NCBI RefSeq assembly: GCF_900109045.1 | Contig: NZ_FNYL01000007.1 | Span: 248,001-312,000, forward strand | Reading direction: 5' to 3' | Source: Dyadobacter sp. SG02 | GTDB lineage: Bacteria; Bacteroidota; Bacteroidia; Cytophagales; Spirosomataceae | Length of the DNA stretch: 64,000 bases | Part shown: one piece after another, positions 33,422-41,425 of the stretch | How positions within the stretch are numbered: position 1 is the stretch's first letter | How the letters are laid out: every line of letters begins with the position of its first letter | Translations under genes and position numbers: made by a program | Notes under the pieces: model-generated | What the model was told of the DNA's origin: nothing | Databases searched by the model: none | Seen by the model: the letters and a program-made list of their open reading frames with translations, nothing else

Positions 33422-34729
33422 TCAGGATTTCTTCAATTTGGAGTTTTTGGCGGGGGCTTTGGTCGCCGCCGCTTTGGTAGTGGGTACCTTTGGTTCTGCC
33501 GGCTCCGCTACGGGAATCGGCTCGGTTGCGATCGCACCGAGGGATTTGGCCGGTTTTTTCGGGGTTACGGCTTTGACTTTTACCTCCGTAGCAGAAGGAG
33601 TGGCTTCTTTTGCAGGTTTGGCGGGTGCAGCCTTTGTTGCTTTCGCCGGAGCGGCAGTTTTTGCAGGGGCTTTCTCCGTTGCCTTGGTTGGTTTTGCCGG
33701 AGATTTCGGTTTCACCGGCTCCGTTGGTTTGACCGGGGCCGGAGTTTCGGCTACTGCCGCGACAGCAGCTGCCGGAACACCATTCACCGCCTGGTTAATA
33801 AATGTTCCCCATGTGAGGTTAATCTGCTCCGGAACCTGCGCTTTGGCTCTTTCTATGGCCATATTGGCCGCGGCTTCCACCACCCATTCAAAATTATCGC
33901 GGCCTACCGAGTAAATATCGGCATCCGGCGCGGGGTTACAGAAATCGATCGCATAAGGTATGCCATCGCGCACCGCGAATTCCACCGTATTGAAGTCGTA
34001 ACCTAATGCGATGTTCAGTTTTAATGTGTAATCCTTAATGGTTTCGAGCAGTTTTTCACGCTCTTCGCCCTGGGCTTTCAAATCGGCGGCGTAGCGCAAA
34101 TGGTGCGGGTTACGTGGCTCGTAAGGCATTACCAACACGTCTTTCTGGCCGATGCAGTAGCAGCGCACGTAGTCGTCGAACACAATTTCTTCCTGCAACA
34201 TCATCACCAGCTGGCCTGTTTCTTCGTGTTTAATCCACATATCCTGCGGGTTTACAACGCGGTAAACGCTTTTCCAGCCGCCGCCGTCGTGCGGTTTCAT
34301 GTACGCCGGGAATCCTACATATTGAAATATGTCCTCCCAGGCCATCGGGAAGGCCAGATTGCGGAACGAAGTTTCGCTTGTATTGTCGGGGCGTTGTTTG
34401 GAAGGTAATAGCACTGTTTTCGGCACGGGAATGCCCAATTTCTCTGCCAATGCATTGTTGAAGAACTTCTCGTCGGCGCTCCACCAGAACGGGTTGTTGA
34501 TCACCGCCGTACCCGTCAGCGCTGCATTCTTCAAAAACGCCCTGTAAAACGGCACGTCCTGCGAAATGCGATCGATGATCACTGCGTATTCGTTCGGGGC
34601 GGCTTGTATCACTTTATCGATGGTTACGGCCTCTGCGACAATGCCGTCCTCACCCTTACTGTTGACTCTCTCGATAAACGCGTTTGGGAAGGTGTTTTCC
34701 ATTCCAAACAGGATTCCAATCTTTTTCAT
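33422..34729 (-). CDS. ATP-grasp ligase with a histone H1-like Lys/Ala/Pro-rich C-terminal tail
   Basis: A 435-residue protein. Residues 1-310 form an ATP-grasp ligase in normal order: pre-ATP-grasp strand (Lys-Lys-Ile-Gly-Ile-Leu-Phe-Gly), Asp-Glu-Lys-Phe-Phe-Asn-Asn with Gly-Ile-Pro-Val-Pro-Lys-Thr, the Lys-Pro-His-Asp-Gly-Gly-Gly-Trp loop, Gln-Glu-Glu-Ile-Val-Phe-Asp, and the metal-binding Glu-x-n-Ile-Asp-Phe-Cys-Asn-Pro-Ala. Residues about 320-435 are a low-complexity tail made mostly of Ala, Lys, Pro and Thr, with repeated Pro-Ala-Lys units. The ATG at 34729 is chosen because the first strand starts there. The tail is unusual for a small-molecule ligase. Confidence 0.85.
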   Translation of the reverse strand: MKKIGILFGMENTFPNAFIERVNSKGEDGIVAEAVTIDKVIQAAPNEYAVIIDRISQDVPFYRAFLKNAALTGTAVINNPFWWSADEKFFNNALAEKLGIPVPKTVLLPSKQRPDNTSETSFRNLAFPMAWEDIFQYVGFPAYMKPHDGGGWKSVYRVVNPQDMWIKHEETGQLVMMLQEEIVFDDYVRCYCIGQKDVLVMPYEPRNPHHLRYAADLKAQGEEREKLLETIKDYTLKLNIALGYDFNTVEFAVRDGIPYAIDFCNPAPDADIYSVGRDNFEWVVEAAANMAIERAKAQVPEQINLTWGTFINQAVNGVPAAAVAAVAETPAPVKPTEPVKPKSPAKPTKATEKAPAKTAAPAKATKAAPAKPAKEATPSATEVKVKAVTPKKPAKSLGAIATEPIPVAEPAEPKVPTTKAAATKAPAKNSKLKKS

Positions 34730-34755
34730 ATTCAGGTTTTGAGTTGTGTTTTTGA

Positions 34756-35469
34756 TTATTGCAAAACAATGCGCGACAGGTAATCGGGAAACATTTTGTT
34801 CCAAAGCGGCCAGTCGTGCTTTTCCTGGCCACGGATGTCGAGCCAGTGGTCAATGCCATTTTTGCTAAGAATGCCCGACAGCCTGAGGTTGCTATCCAGG
34901 CAAATGTCCCACTCCGAGGTACCGAGTACGATTTTCATGTGGCCAAAACGCCAGCCTTGCTCGTTCGGCATGAAGTCGACCGGGTTATTGAAATACACCG
35001 TATCATCATAAAAGCCGTCCAGGAACCCGCGGATATCGAATGCGCCGCTCATGCTTACGAGGTAAGCCACCTGTTCGGGATGGCGGAAGGCGAAGTTAGC
35101 GGCATGGAAGCCGCCAAAACTGCAACCGGCAACGCCTATCTTGCCTACATTACATTCATTCCTTATATAAGGTACGAGCTCGTTTTTCAGGAACTTGTCA
35201 TATTGAATATGGTTCGCGACGCGGTATTCGGGGTTGAGGTGCTTTCCATACCAGGAGTCGGCGTCGATCGTGTCTACGCAGTATATTTTGTATTTGCCGG
35301 ATTCCACCAGCCATCGTACCGATTCGATCAGCCCCATATCCTTGGCCTGGTAGTACCGGCCCAGGGTTGTCGGGAAAAGCAGGATAGGGTAGCCCCAATT
35401 GCCGAAAACAAGCATCTCTACGTCCTTGCCGAGATGATGAGAGTAGTATTTAATGTGCTTCTCTTCCAA
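34756..35469 (-). CDS. Esterase-family alpha/beta hydrolase (putative esterase / Esterase D type)
   Basis: A 237-residue hydrolase. The nucleophile elbow is Gly-Cys-Ser-Phe-Gly-Gly, and the sequence around Pro-Ile-Leu-Leu-Phe-Pro-Thr and the C-terminal Gly-x-Glu-Lys-His-Asp-Trp (catalytic His) fit the 'putative esterase' family. No ATG gives a good N-terminus; the frame is opened here at a TTG (35469) ahead of Glu-Glu-Lys-His-Ile-Lys-Tyr-Tyr, while another TTG at 35511 would add 14 unlikely residues. It lies 26 bp upstream of the ATP-grasp gene and is probably the first gene of the operon. Confidence 0.85.
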   Translation of the reverse strand: MEEKHIKYYSHHLGKDVEMLVFGNWGYPILLFPTTLGRYYQAKDMGLIESVRWLVESGKYKIYCVDTIDADSWYGKHLNPEYRVANHIQYDKFLKNELVPYIRNECNVGKIGVAGCSFGGFHAANFAFRHPEQVAYLVSMSGAFDIRGFLDGFYDDTVYFNNPVDFMPNEQGWRFGHMKIVLGTSEWDICLDSNLRLSGILSKNGIDHWLDIRGQEKHDWPLWNKMFPDYLSRIVLQ

Positions 35470-35602
35470 ACAAAGACGGTTTATAGTTGATAAATGAAAT
35501 ATACAAAACAAATCATAGGAAGCAAATTATTAACTTTCGGGTTTTACTTCCATCCGTAGCAGTCCCAATGCAGTGAATCCAGCCCATTCTTCTCCAAAAA
35601 TA

Positions 35603-36391
35603 ATGCCCGTAAATACCACGCTGTCATCCGTTTTTTTAGGTCGGGAGGTGACGGTGACGATCGTGGCTCCCCTCGATTTTGATACTGGCAACACTTACCC
35701 GCTGTTGCTATTCAATGACGGGCAGGATTTCGAAACTTTGCGAATGGCGGAGACCGTGGCTGCATTGCAGGCTGCCGGAAAAATGGTCCCGTGCGTAGTC
35801 GCGGGCATACACGCGGGCGGCGCACGTATCTACGAGTACGGGACCGCGCACCAGCCCGATTACGCGGGACGAGGCGACAAAGCAGGCCTTACCACCTCTT
35901 TTGTCCTCGAAGAATTGATCCCGTGGCTAGTGCAGCATTATCATACGGTTGCCAAGGGCATTACCTATGCCGGCTGCTCGTTAGGTGGGTTAATGGCGCT
36001 GGACGCGGTATGGAATCATCCGGAGGTATTTTCAAATGCAGGTGTTTTCTCAGGCTCGCTTTGGTGGAGGGAAAAGGCGCTGGACGAAGGTTATGCCGAA
36101 AGCGACCGCATTATGCACCGGCAAATCCGGGATGCCGAACGGAGAGCTTCGCTGAATTTCTGGTTTCAATGCGGAACCTGGGACGAGTACGACGACCGTG
36201 ACGGCGACGGCGTGATCGATTCCATCCAAGATACGCTCGAATGCATTGCCGAGCTGGAACGGAAAGGGTATGCCTGGGGGCGGGATATTCGATATGTGGA
36301 AATGAAAGAAGGGATGCACAATCCCGAAACGTGGGCAAAAGTCCTTCCTGATTTCCTCGTGTGGGCATCAGGAAGGGCAGGGAAGGTCTAA
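35603..36391 (+). CDS. Alpha/beta-hydrolase, enterochelin-esterase-like
   Basis: A 262-residue hydrolase from the ATG at 35603, which has the A-rich upstream context usual in this phylum; a GTG at 35573 would extend it by ten residues. It has Leu-Leu-Leu-Phe-Asn-Asp-Gly-Gln-Asp (about residue 36), the nucleophile elbow Gly-Cys-Ser-Leu-Gly-Gly, and a C-terminal Glu-Gly-Met-His-Asn-Pro catalytic His. This is the Fes/IroE-like esterase fold. It is divergent from the esterase at 34756, with a 133-bp shared upstream region. Two esterases flanking an amidoligase operon suggest hydrolysis or release of its product, as inference. Confidence 0.82.
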   Translation: MPVNTTLSSVFLGREVTVTIVAPLDFDTGNTYPLLLFNDGQDFETLRMAETVAALQAAGKMVPCVVAGIHAGGARIYEYGTAHQPDYAGRGDKAGLTTSFVLEELIPWLVQHYHTVAKGITYAGCSLGGLMALDAVWNHPEVFSNAGVFSGSLWWREKALDEGYAESDRIMHRQIRDAERRASLNFWFQCGTWDEYDDRDGDGVIDSIQDTLECIAELERKGYAWGRDIRYVEMKEGMHNPETWAKVLPDFLVWASGRAGKV

Positions 36392-37413
36392 TCTATATTG
36401 CTTAAAAATGCCATGGTGTCGATACCGTCGGCGTAATCGGAAAGACCAGGCGCCTGCGCGCCGCCGAATGGCAACGCGTCGGCAATGTGCAATTCCGGCC
36501 TCGCCACCACGCATTGAATCTGTTCTTCCGATTCCCGCAATAATGCTTTCAACTCTTCGACCGAATCATATGGCTGGTAATGCAGCACGCTGATAGGCGA
36601 AACCAATGCTTCGCTCTCGGTTGCCAACAAAAAGCCGTTATCCGAATGGGCAATGCGGTTTACGAGGTAAATGGATTTGTTGTATTCGTAGTTATTGAAA
36701 TACTTGTGGTGGTTAATGTAGTCGTCCGCCATTTCTTCGATTGCCTGGTAAAACCCGGTAAAATCATATCCCGACGGAACGAAAACTTTGGAGACATTGC
36801 GACAGCCGAGCCCGAAATATTGCAGAATGTCGGTGGCTAATGCCCTAAGTTCTTCCCGTGTTTCATGGCCCGTAAGCGCTGCAACCGAAGTGCGGTTCTT
36901 ACGTATGATGTTAGGCTTTTTGGCAAAATAATAGTGAAAATAGCGGGCGGTATTGTTGCTTCCCGTGGCGATGTAGGCGTCGGAATCGTTCAGCCGCTCT
37001 ACAAACTGGATGTATTCACCGAATTCCGGCTCGATTTCGATCAGTTGATTGAGCAGGGAGCGGATCAGCAGCGGGTCGTCGGAGCTGGGTTTGGCGAGCA
37101 ATATATGTCCGCTTATGAGTACGCAAAGAGCGTCGTGAAAGCCCACCGCCGGGATGTTTCCGGCCATTACCACGCCTATTTTGAGCGATTGGGTGGGTTC
37201 GGGGTAACTTTCTGCCCAGGTTTTGAGTTTATCCTCATTCAAATACTGTTCGGCAATCGCATTCAGTGACAACCTCACATTAGGGGGTGTAAACCAGTTG
37301 TTCCGGCTCTTGGCGCCCGCAACCCATTCCGAGATCGTTTCCTCGTTTGCCGCGTCGCCGATGAACTGGCCCAGACGGATGAATGCATTTATTCTCCGAA
37401 TTCTTGATATCAT
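36388..37413 (-). CDS. LuxC-like acyl-CoA reductase
   Basis: A 341-residue protein of the acyl-CoA reductase (LuxC) family, which reduces activated acyl groups to aldehydes with NADPH. It shows the aldehyde-dehydrogenase-like Gly-Val-Val-Met-Ala-Gly-Asn-Ile-Pro (about residues 79-87), Ala-Thr-Gly-Ser-Asn-Asn-Thr, and the region Phe-Gly-Leu-Gly-Cys-Arg-Asn-Val-Ser with the catalytic cysteine. Shorter than luminous-bacterium LuxC (about 480 residues) but typical for the Bacteroidota form. It is divergent from the ferredoxin at 37543, and the stop overlaps the convergent esterase by four bases. Confidence 0.88.
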   Translation of the reverse strand: MISRIRRINAFIRLGQFIGDAANEETISEWVAGAKSRNNWFTPPNVRLSLNAIAEQYLNEDKLKTWAESYPEPTQSLKIGVVMAGNIPAVGFHDALCVLISGHILLAKPSSDDPLLIRSLLNQLIEIEPEFGEYIQFVERLNDSDAYIATGSNNTARYFHYYFAKKPNIIRKNRTSVAALTGHETREELRALATDILQYFGLGCRNVSKVFVPSGYDFTGFYQAIEEMADDYINHHKYFNNYEYNKSIYLVNRIAHSDNGFLLATESEALVSPISVLHYQPYDSVEELKALLRESEEQIQCVVARPELHIADALPFGGAQAPGLSDYADGIDTMAFLSNID

Positions 37414-37465
37414 TCTACTCTGACTCTAAAAAGTTAAATGGCAGGTGCCGTTTTTATTTTTCTGA

Positions 37466-37495
37466 TTGTTGGGAAACTATAAATAGTTATATTTG
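37466..37495 (+). promoter_or_regulatory. Putative promoter of the ferredoxin gene
   Basis: TTG at 37466-37468 and TATATTTG at 37488-37495, 19 bp apart, match the Bacteroidota consensus; the ATG lies at 37543. Confidence 0.42.
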
Positions 37496-37519
37496 TTACC
37501 CAATACAGAAGAATAGCAA

Positions 37520-37527
37520 CAAATATA
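37520..37527 (-). promoter_or_regulatory. Putative -7 element of the divergent luxC promoter
   Basis: The minus strand reads TATATTTG at 37527-37520, an exact copy of the plus-strand -7 word 25 bp away, pointing toward luxC. Confidence 0.35.
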
Positions 37528-37542
37528 AACAATCCGGCGACT

Positions 37543-37890
37543 ATGGCTATAATGATAACCGATGAATGCATAAATTGTGGGGCGTGTGAGCCAGAATGCC
37601 CGAATACTGCAATTTATGAGGGAGGTGTAGAATGGACTTGGGGAGATGGAACGAGTTTAGATGAAGTGGACTTCGGTGATGGCACCATCGTAAGCGGCAA
37701 AGAAAAGCAGTCCCCTGTTTCAGACGAATTTTACTATATAGTTACCGATAAATGTACCGAGTGCGTTGGTTTCCACGAAGAACCCCAGTGTGCTGCGGTT
37801 TGCCCGGTAGACTGCTGCGTACCTGATCCCGACAACGAGGAAGAAGAAGAAACTTTGCTTGCCAAAAAAGCATGGATGCACGGTGAATAG
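37543..37890 (+). CDS. 2[4Fe-4S] ferredoxin
   Basis: A 115-residue ferredoxin. The first cluster motif is [12 protein letters not shown] at about residues 9-20, and the second is Cys-x2-Cys-x8-Cys-x3-Cys-Pro (Thr-Glu-Cys-Val-Gly ... Cys-Ala-Ala-Val-Cys-Pro), with an insert between them. The C-terminus is very acidic (a run of Glu). It is close to the YfhL/FdxA-like ferredoxins. It is divergent from luxC, a pairing I recall as common in Bacteroidota, and has its own terminator. Confidence 0.94.
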   Translation: MAIMITDECINCGACEPECPNTAIYEGGVEWTWGDGTSLDEVDFGDGTIVSGKEKQSPVSDEFYYIVTDKCTECVGFHEEPQCAAVCPVDCCVPDPDNEEEEETLLAKKAWMHGE

Positions 37891-37913
37891 ACCCTGCTGA
37901 ATATTAAAAATGC

Positions 37914-37942
37914 GAAGCCTGCTACACAGCAGGCTTTTTTTG
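37914..37942 (+). terminator. Rho-independent terminator after the ferredoxin
   Basis: AAGCCTGCT-ACAC-AGCAGGCTT followed by TTTTT, 24 bp after the ferredoxin stop. Between here and the porin at 38237 lies about 290 bp of AT-rich DNA with no convincing gene, probably a long 5' leader or regulatory region. Confidence 0.9.
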
Positions 37943-38236
37943 TGCCCTTTCGGTTCTGGAAATGGCATTATAATAATAAAATTTCTTAATAATTGCAATC
38001 GGTTGCTTTGGAGAAAATTCTGTTTTGTTGTTCATATGCAGAATATTCAATTTTTGATAAAAAAAGCATTTTTAGTGTTTTTGTGTTTCAAAAACGATAA
38101 AAAACATGATAAAAATCAGAAAATTGGATTTTTTGATATAAAAAATGGCTAGATTATTTGATAAATATAATTTAAGTACAATATTTGATCCAGTAATACA
38201 GCCGGAGAGTAATATTAACTTAAACAGAATATAATT

Positions 38237-39436
38237 ATGAAAAAAGTCTATTGCACAGTATTATCTTTGATGGTTCCTTTTTTGGGTTTTGCAAAGGCGG
38301 AAGATGATAAGAAGGCGGTAAAAGCCGATACTGCGGTGGTAACAGAGGCCAAGGACGAGGAGGAAGCCAAAGGAGCGTTCGCTTTCTCGGGTTATCTGGA
38401 TTCCTATTACATGGCTAATTTCAACAAACCCGCATCCCGCTCCAATATGGGTGCCTCCAACGCAAGGGTGTTCGATCAGAAATCGGGACAGTTCTCGCTC
38501 GGTCTTGTCCAGGCGAAAGTGGCTTACACTAATGCAAAGTCGGAAGCGGTCGTTGACCTTACTTTCGGTCCGAACGCAAACTTGGGTAACTACGGTAACG
38601 CACTGTTCAACACGGCGTTGGCAATCAAGCAAGCATACTTTACATACAAGTTTACCGACAAGTTCTCGATGACAGCGGGACAGTTCGGTACACATATCGG
38701 GTACGAAGTGATCGACGCACCGGCCAACTTCAACTACTCGCTCTCTAACCTGTTCAACAACGGGCCATTCTACCACGCCGGTTTGAAAGCGACCTACGCA
38801 TTCTCCGACAAAGCGTCGTTGATGGTGGGTGTCGTGAACAATGTGGATGGACTGGGTGATAACAACCGTGCAAAAGGAATTATCAGCCAGTTGTACTTCA
38901 AGCCGGTGAACAACTGGAACGTGTACCTGAACTACATCGGAAGCAACGAGGCCAATACCGATTCACTCGGCAAACAGCCGGATGGTTTCTACCAGGTATT
39001 CGACCTTACCACCAGCTTCCAGGTTACTGAAAAATTCCTCTTGGGTCTGAACGCCGCGTACGGATCGCAAAAGGGTGATTACCAAGGAGCAGGTGGTCCG
39101 GTTGATACCGAATCATGGGGTGGTTTCGCGGTGTATGCCAACACAGCGATCACCGACAACTTCGGAATCGGTGCGCGTTACGAATATTTCAATAACGACA
39201 ACGGTGTAAGAGGTTTGCTCACAGCCGCGAAAACAGGTACCAAAGTAAATTCGGTTACATTGACCGGTAACATCAGCCTGGCCGACGGACACATTCTCGT
39301 AAAACCGGAGTTCCGCCTGGATGCATATCCTAAACTGAGCGGATCGGGCGAAGCGCAGCAGTTCGAAGATTCAGACGGCGCCTGGACCAAAAACAGCCAG
39401 ACTACATTCGGATTGGCATTCATTTACAAATTCTAA
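38237..39436 (+). CDS. Outer-membrane beta-barrel porin (BBP2/OmpL-like)
   Basis: A 399-residue exported protein. A signal peptide (Met-Lys-Lys ... Phe-Ala-Lys-Ala) is followed by a Lys/Glu-rich linker to about residue 48, then an amphipathic beta-strand barrel beginning Phe-Ser-Gly-Tyr-Leu-Asp-Ser-Tyr-Tyr and ending in a terminal aromatic strand Phe-Ile-Tyr-Lys-Phe. This is the 'putative beta-barrel porin-2' pattern. It lies 65 bp ahead of the ammonium transporter and likely forms an operon with it, so it may admit nitrogen compounds through the outer membrane. Substrate specificity is inference. Confidence 0.88.
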   Translation: MKKVYCTVLSLMVPFLGFAKAEDDKKAVKADTAVVTEAKDEEEAKGAFAFSGYLDSYYMANFNKPASRSNMGASNARVFDQKSGQFSLGLVQAKVAYTNAKSEAVVDLTFGPNANLGNYGNALFNTALAIKQAYFTYKFTDKFSMTAGQFGTHIGYEVIDAPANFNYSLSNLFNNGPFYHAGLKATYAFSDKASLMVGVVNNVDGLGDNNRAKGIISQLYFKPVNNWNVYLNYIGSNEANTDSLGKQPDGFYQVFDLTTSFQVTEKFLLGLNAAYGSQKGDYQGAGGPVDTESWGGFAVYANTAITDNFGIGARYEYFNNDNGVRGLLTAAKTGTKVNSVTLTGNISLADGHILVKPEFRLDAYPKLSGSGEAQQFEDSDGAWTKNSQTTFGLAFIYKF

Positions 39437-39501
39437 GAGAGACACACCGCATTTCACACGAATACCTTCTTAATCTAATACAATAACAATAATTTACAAC
39501 A

Positions 39502-40821
39502 ATGGAAAAACGTAACTTTATCCCACTGATTATCCTCCTGGTAATCAGCATCCTCGGTGCCTTCATTCCCAATGTTCCGACACAGATTGTGACGGAAGGC
39601 ATCAACTCCGGCGATACTGCATGGATGCTGGTGTCATCCGCGCTGGTATTGCTTATGACTCCCGGTCTGGCATACTTCTACGGAGGAATGGTCAACACCA
39701 AAAACGTCATTTCCACGATGCTCCAGAGCTTTATCGCGATGGGCGTAATCAGTGTGGTATGGGTTGTTTTCGGTTTCAGTCTCGCATTCGGTGAGGATAT
39801 TGGCGGCTTCGTCGGTAACCCCACTACGCACTTCATGTTCAAAGGTGTATTGGACGGTCCGATCTGGGGAACCATTCCTTTCGCATTGTTTGCGATGTTC
39901 CAGTTGAAGTTCGCGGTGATCACTCCTGCGCTTGTAACCGGTTCCATGGCTGAGCGTATCAACTTCCGCTCTTACGTTCTTTTCATTATCCTGTTCTGTG
40001 TTTTCATCTACTCGCCACTGGCTCACATGACCTGGCATGCAGATGGAATCCTTTTCAAAATGGGTGTGCTTGACTTCGCTGGTGGTACTGTGGTTCACAT
40101 GTCGGCCGGTTGGGCTGCATTCGCTGGTGCTTTGTACCTGAAACGTCGCAAGTCGCTCCTCGAAGACCACGTGCTTCCTCCTGCAAACATTCCGTTCGTA
40201 TTGTTGGGAACAGGTTTGCTTTGGTTCGGATGGTTCGGTTTCAACGCCGGTTCTGCCCTGACAGCTTCTCCATTGGCGGTTTCAGCTTTCGCTACTACCA
40301 ACACCGCCGCTGGTGCTGCTGGTTTGGCCTGGGTACTTTTTGATGCTGCAAGAGGCAAAAAAGTTTCTGCACTCGGTTTCTGTATCGGTGCCGTAGTTGG
40401 TCTCGTTGCGATCACACCTGCTGCCGGTTTCGTAACAGTTCCCGCATCACTTTTCATCGGTACCATCGCTGCGATCACTTCTAACTACATCGCTCACCTG
40501 CGTACACGTTCGACATTGGATGACACACTCGATGTATTCCCTTGCCATGGTGTAGGTGGTATGGTAGGTATGCTGATGACCGGTATTTTCGCAACCAGCG
40601 GCGTTAACTCACTGGTAGTAGACCAAGGTCTGGCATTCGGCGAAACCAAGCTGTTCATCAACCACGTGATCGCACTGGTAGGCGTATCGGTATTCGCATT
40701 CGCAGGTTCATTACTGCTCCTGAAAATCACCGACCTGATCCTGCCACTCCGCGTATCTGAGCAAGATGAGAAAGTAGGTCTGGACGTGAGCCAGCACGAT
40801 GAGTTCCTTGTAGAGGCTTAA
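39502..40821 (+). CDS. amt: Ammonium transporter Amt
   Basis: A 439-residue Amt/MEP/Rh channel with about 11-12 membrane helices. Conserved features: Ala-Tyr-Phe-Tyr-Gly-Gly-Met-Val in the second helix, Asp-Phe-Ala-Gly-Gly-Thr-Val-Val-His-Met-Ser-Ala-Gly (first pore His), the phrase Gly-Trp-Phe-Gly-Phe-Asn-Ala-Gly-Ser-Ala-Leu, and Asp-Val-Phe-Pro-Cys-His-Gly-Val-Gly-Gly (second pore His). No GlnK/PII gene is next to it. Codon use is strongly biased toward preferred codons (many GCT, GGT, CGT), suggesting high expression. Confidence 0.97.
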   Translation: MEKRNFIPLIILLVISILGAFIPNVPTQIVTEGINSGDTAWMLVSSALVLLMTPGLAYFYGGMVNTKNVISTMLQSFIAMGVISVVWVVFGFSLAFGEDIGGFVGNPTTHFMFKGVLDGPIWGTIPFALFAMFQLKFAVITPALVTGSMAERINFRSYVLFIILFCVFIYSPLAHMTWHADGILFKMGVLDFAGGTVVHMSAGWAAFAGALYLKRRKSLLEDHVLPPANIPFVLLGTGLLWFGWFGFNAGSALTASPLAVSAFATTNTAAGAAGLAWVLFDAARGKKVSALGFCIGAVVGLVAITPAAGFVTVPASLFIGTIAAITSNYIAHLRTRSTLDDTLDVFPCHGVGGMVGMLMTGIFATSGVNSLVVDQGLAFGETKLFINHVIALVGVSVFAFAGSLLLLKITDLILPLRVSEQDEKVGLDVSQHDEFLVEA

Positions 40822-40844
40822 TCTAAACTAACTGAATAAATACG

Positions 40845-40872
40845 AAAGCCCGGCAAATTTGCCGGGCTTTTT
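40845..40872 (+). terminator. Rho-independent terminator after amt
   Basis: AAGCCCGGCAAA-TTTGCCGGGCTT, perfect stem, followed by TTTT. It also bounds the left side of the repeat array. Confidence 0.9.
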
Positions 40873-40888
40873 TGCTGTTGTGCTTTGG

Positions 40889-41400
40889 CTGAAGCCGGAT
40901 GGATTGGCTGTCGCGCTGCCCCCAGGCTGCCGCGCTGTCCCCAGGCTGAAGCCTGGGGCTGTGGCTCTCGCGATGGGAGATTGTTGCCGGAGGATTGCCC
41001 TCGCGCTGTCCCCAGGCTGAAGCCCGGGGTTGGAGGCTCGCTATCTGAGGGTGCTGCCGGAGGATTGGCTTCCGCGCTGTCCCGAGGCTGAAGCCTGGGG
41101 TTGGAGGCTCGCTATCCGAGGGTGCTACCGGATGGATTGGCTTCCGTGCTGTCCCCAGGCTGAAGCCTGGGGTTGGGGATGTCTCTATCGGGGGTAGCCA
41201 GATGAGATGGATTGACTCTCGCACTGCCTCCGGGCCGAGGCCTGGGTTTGAGGTCTCGCTGTCAGATGACGCCGCCGGATGGATTGGCTCCCGCTACCCC
41301 CAGGTTGAAACCCAGGGTTGGGACTGCCTCGCGGTTGGCTGGGGTACTCCTCAACCCCAGGCTTAAGCCTGGGGTTCGGCGACTGTCCGGAGATGGGGCT
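40889..41400. repeat. Array of about 71-bp palindrome-centred repeats
   Basis: Seven copies of a core close to CCCCAGGCTGAAGCCTGGGG start at 40939, 41010, 41081, 41153, 41227, 41298 and 41355, so the spacing is 71, 71, 72, 74, 71 and 57 bp. The copies are embedded in longer direct repeats with CCGGATGGATTGGCT before and TTGGAGGCTCGCTATC after the core. The copy at 41355 is a perfect palindrome (centre TTAA). Copies diverge toward the right end. Unit length is not a multiple of three and the frame drifts, so it is non-coding. It fills the 600-bp gap between amt and mtaB. Confidence 0.9.
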
Positions 41401-41425
41401 TCAGCCCAAGCCGATCGCGCGGAGA

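Noticed and set aside
33380-34006. Plus-strand reading frames rich in Gly/Arg/Phe or Ala
   Set aside because: They are the complement of the Lys/Ala/Pro-rich tail of the ATP-grasp protein; low-complexity DNA gives open frames on both strands.
38140-38233. 29-codon frame ending just before the porin
   Set aside because: AT-rich leader with many chance codons; no conserved-looking motif.
40823-41224. A 133-residue minus-strand reading frame with repeated Pro-Gly-Phe-Ser-Leu-Gly-Thr-Ala segments
   Set aside because: It lies entirely in the 71-bp repeat array. The unit is not a multiple of three, so the repeated peptide changes frame after two copies; this is repeat DNA that happens to lack stops.
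40889-41400. CRISPR array
   Set aside because: The repeats differ from each other, the 'spacers' are themselves repeated, and no cas genes are nearby.
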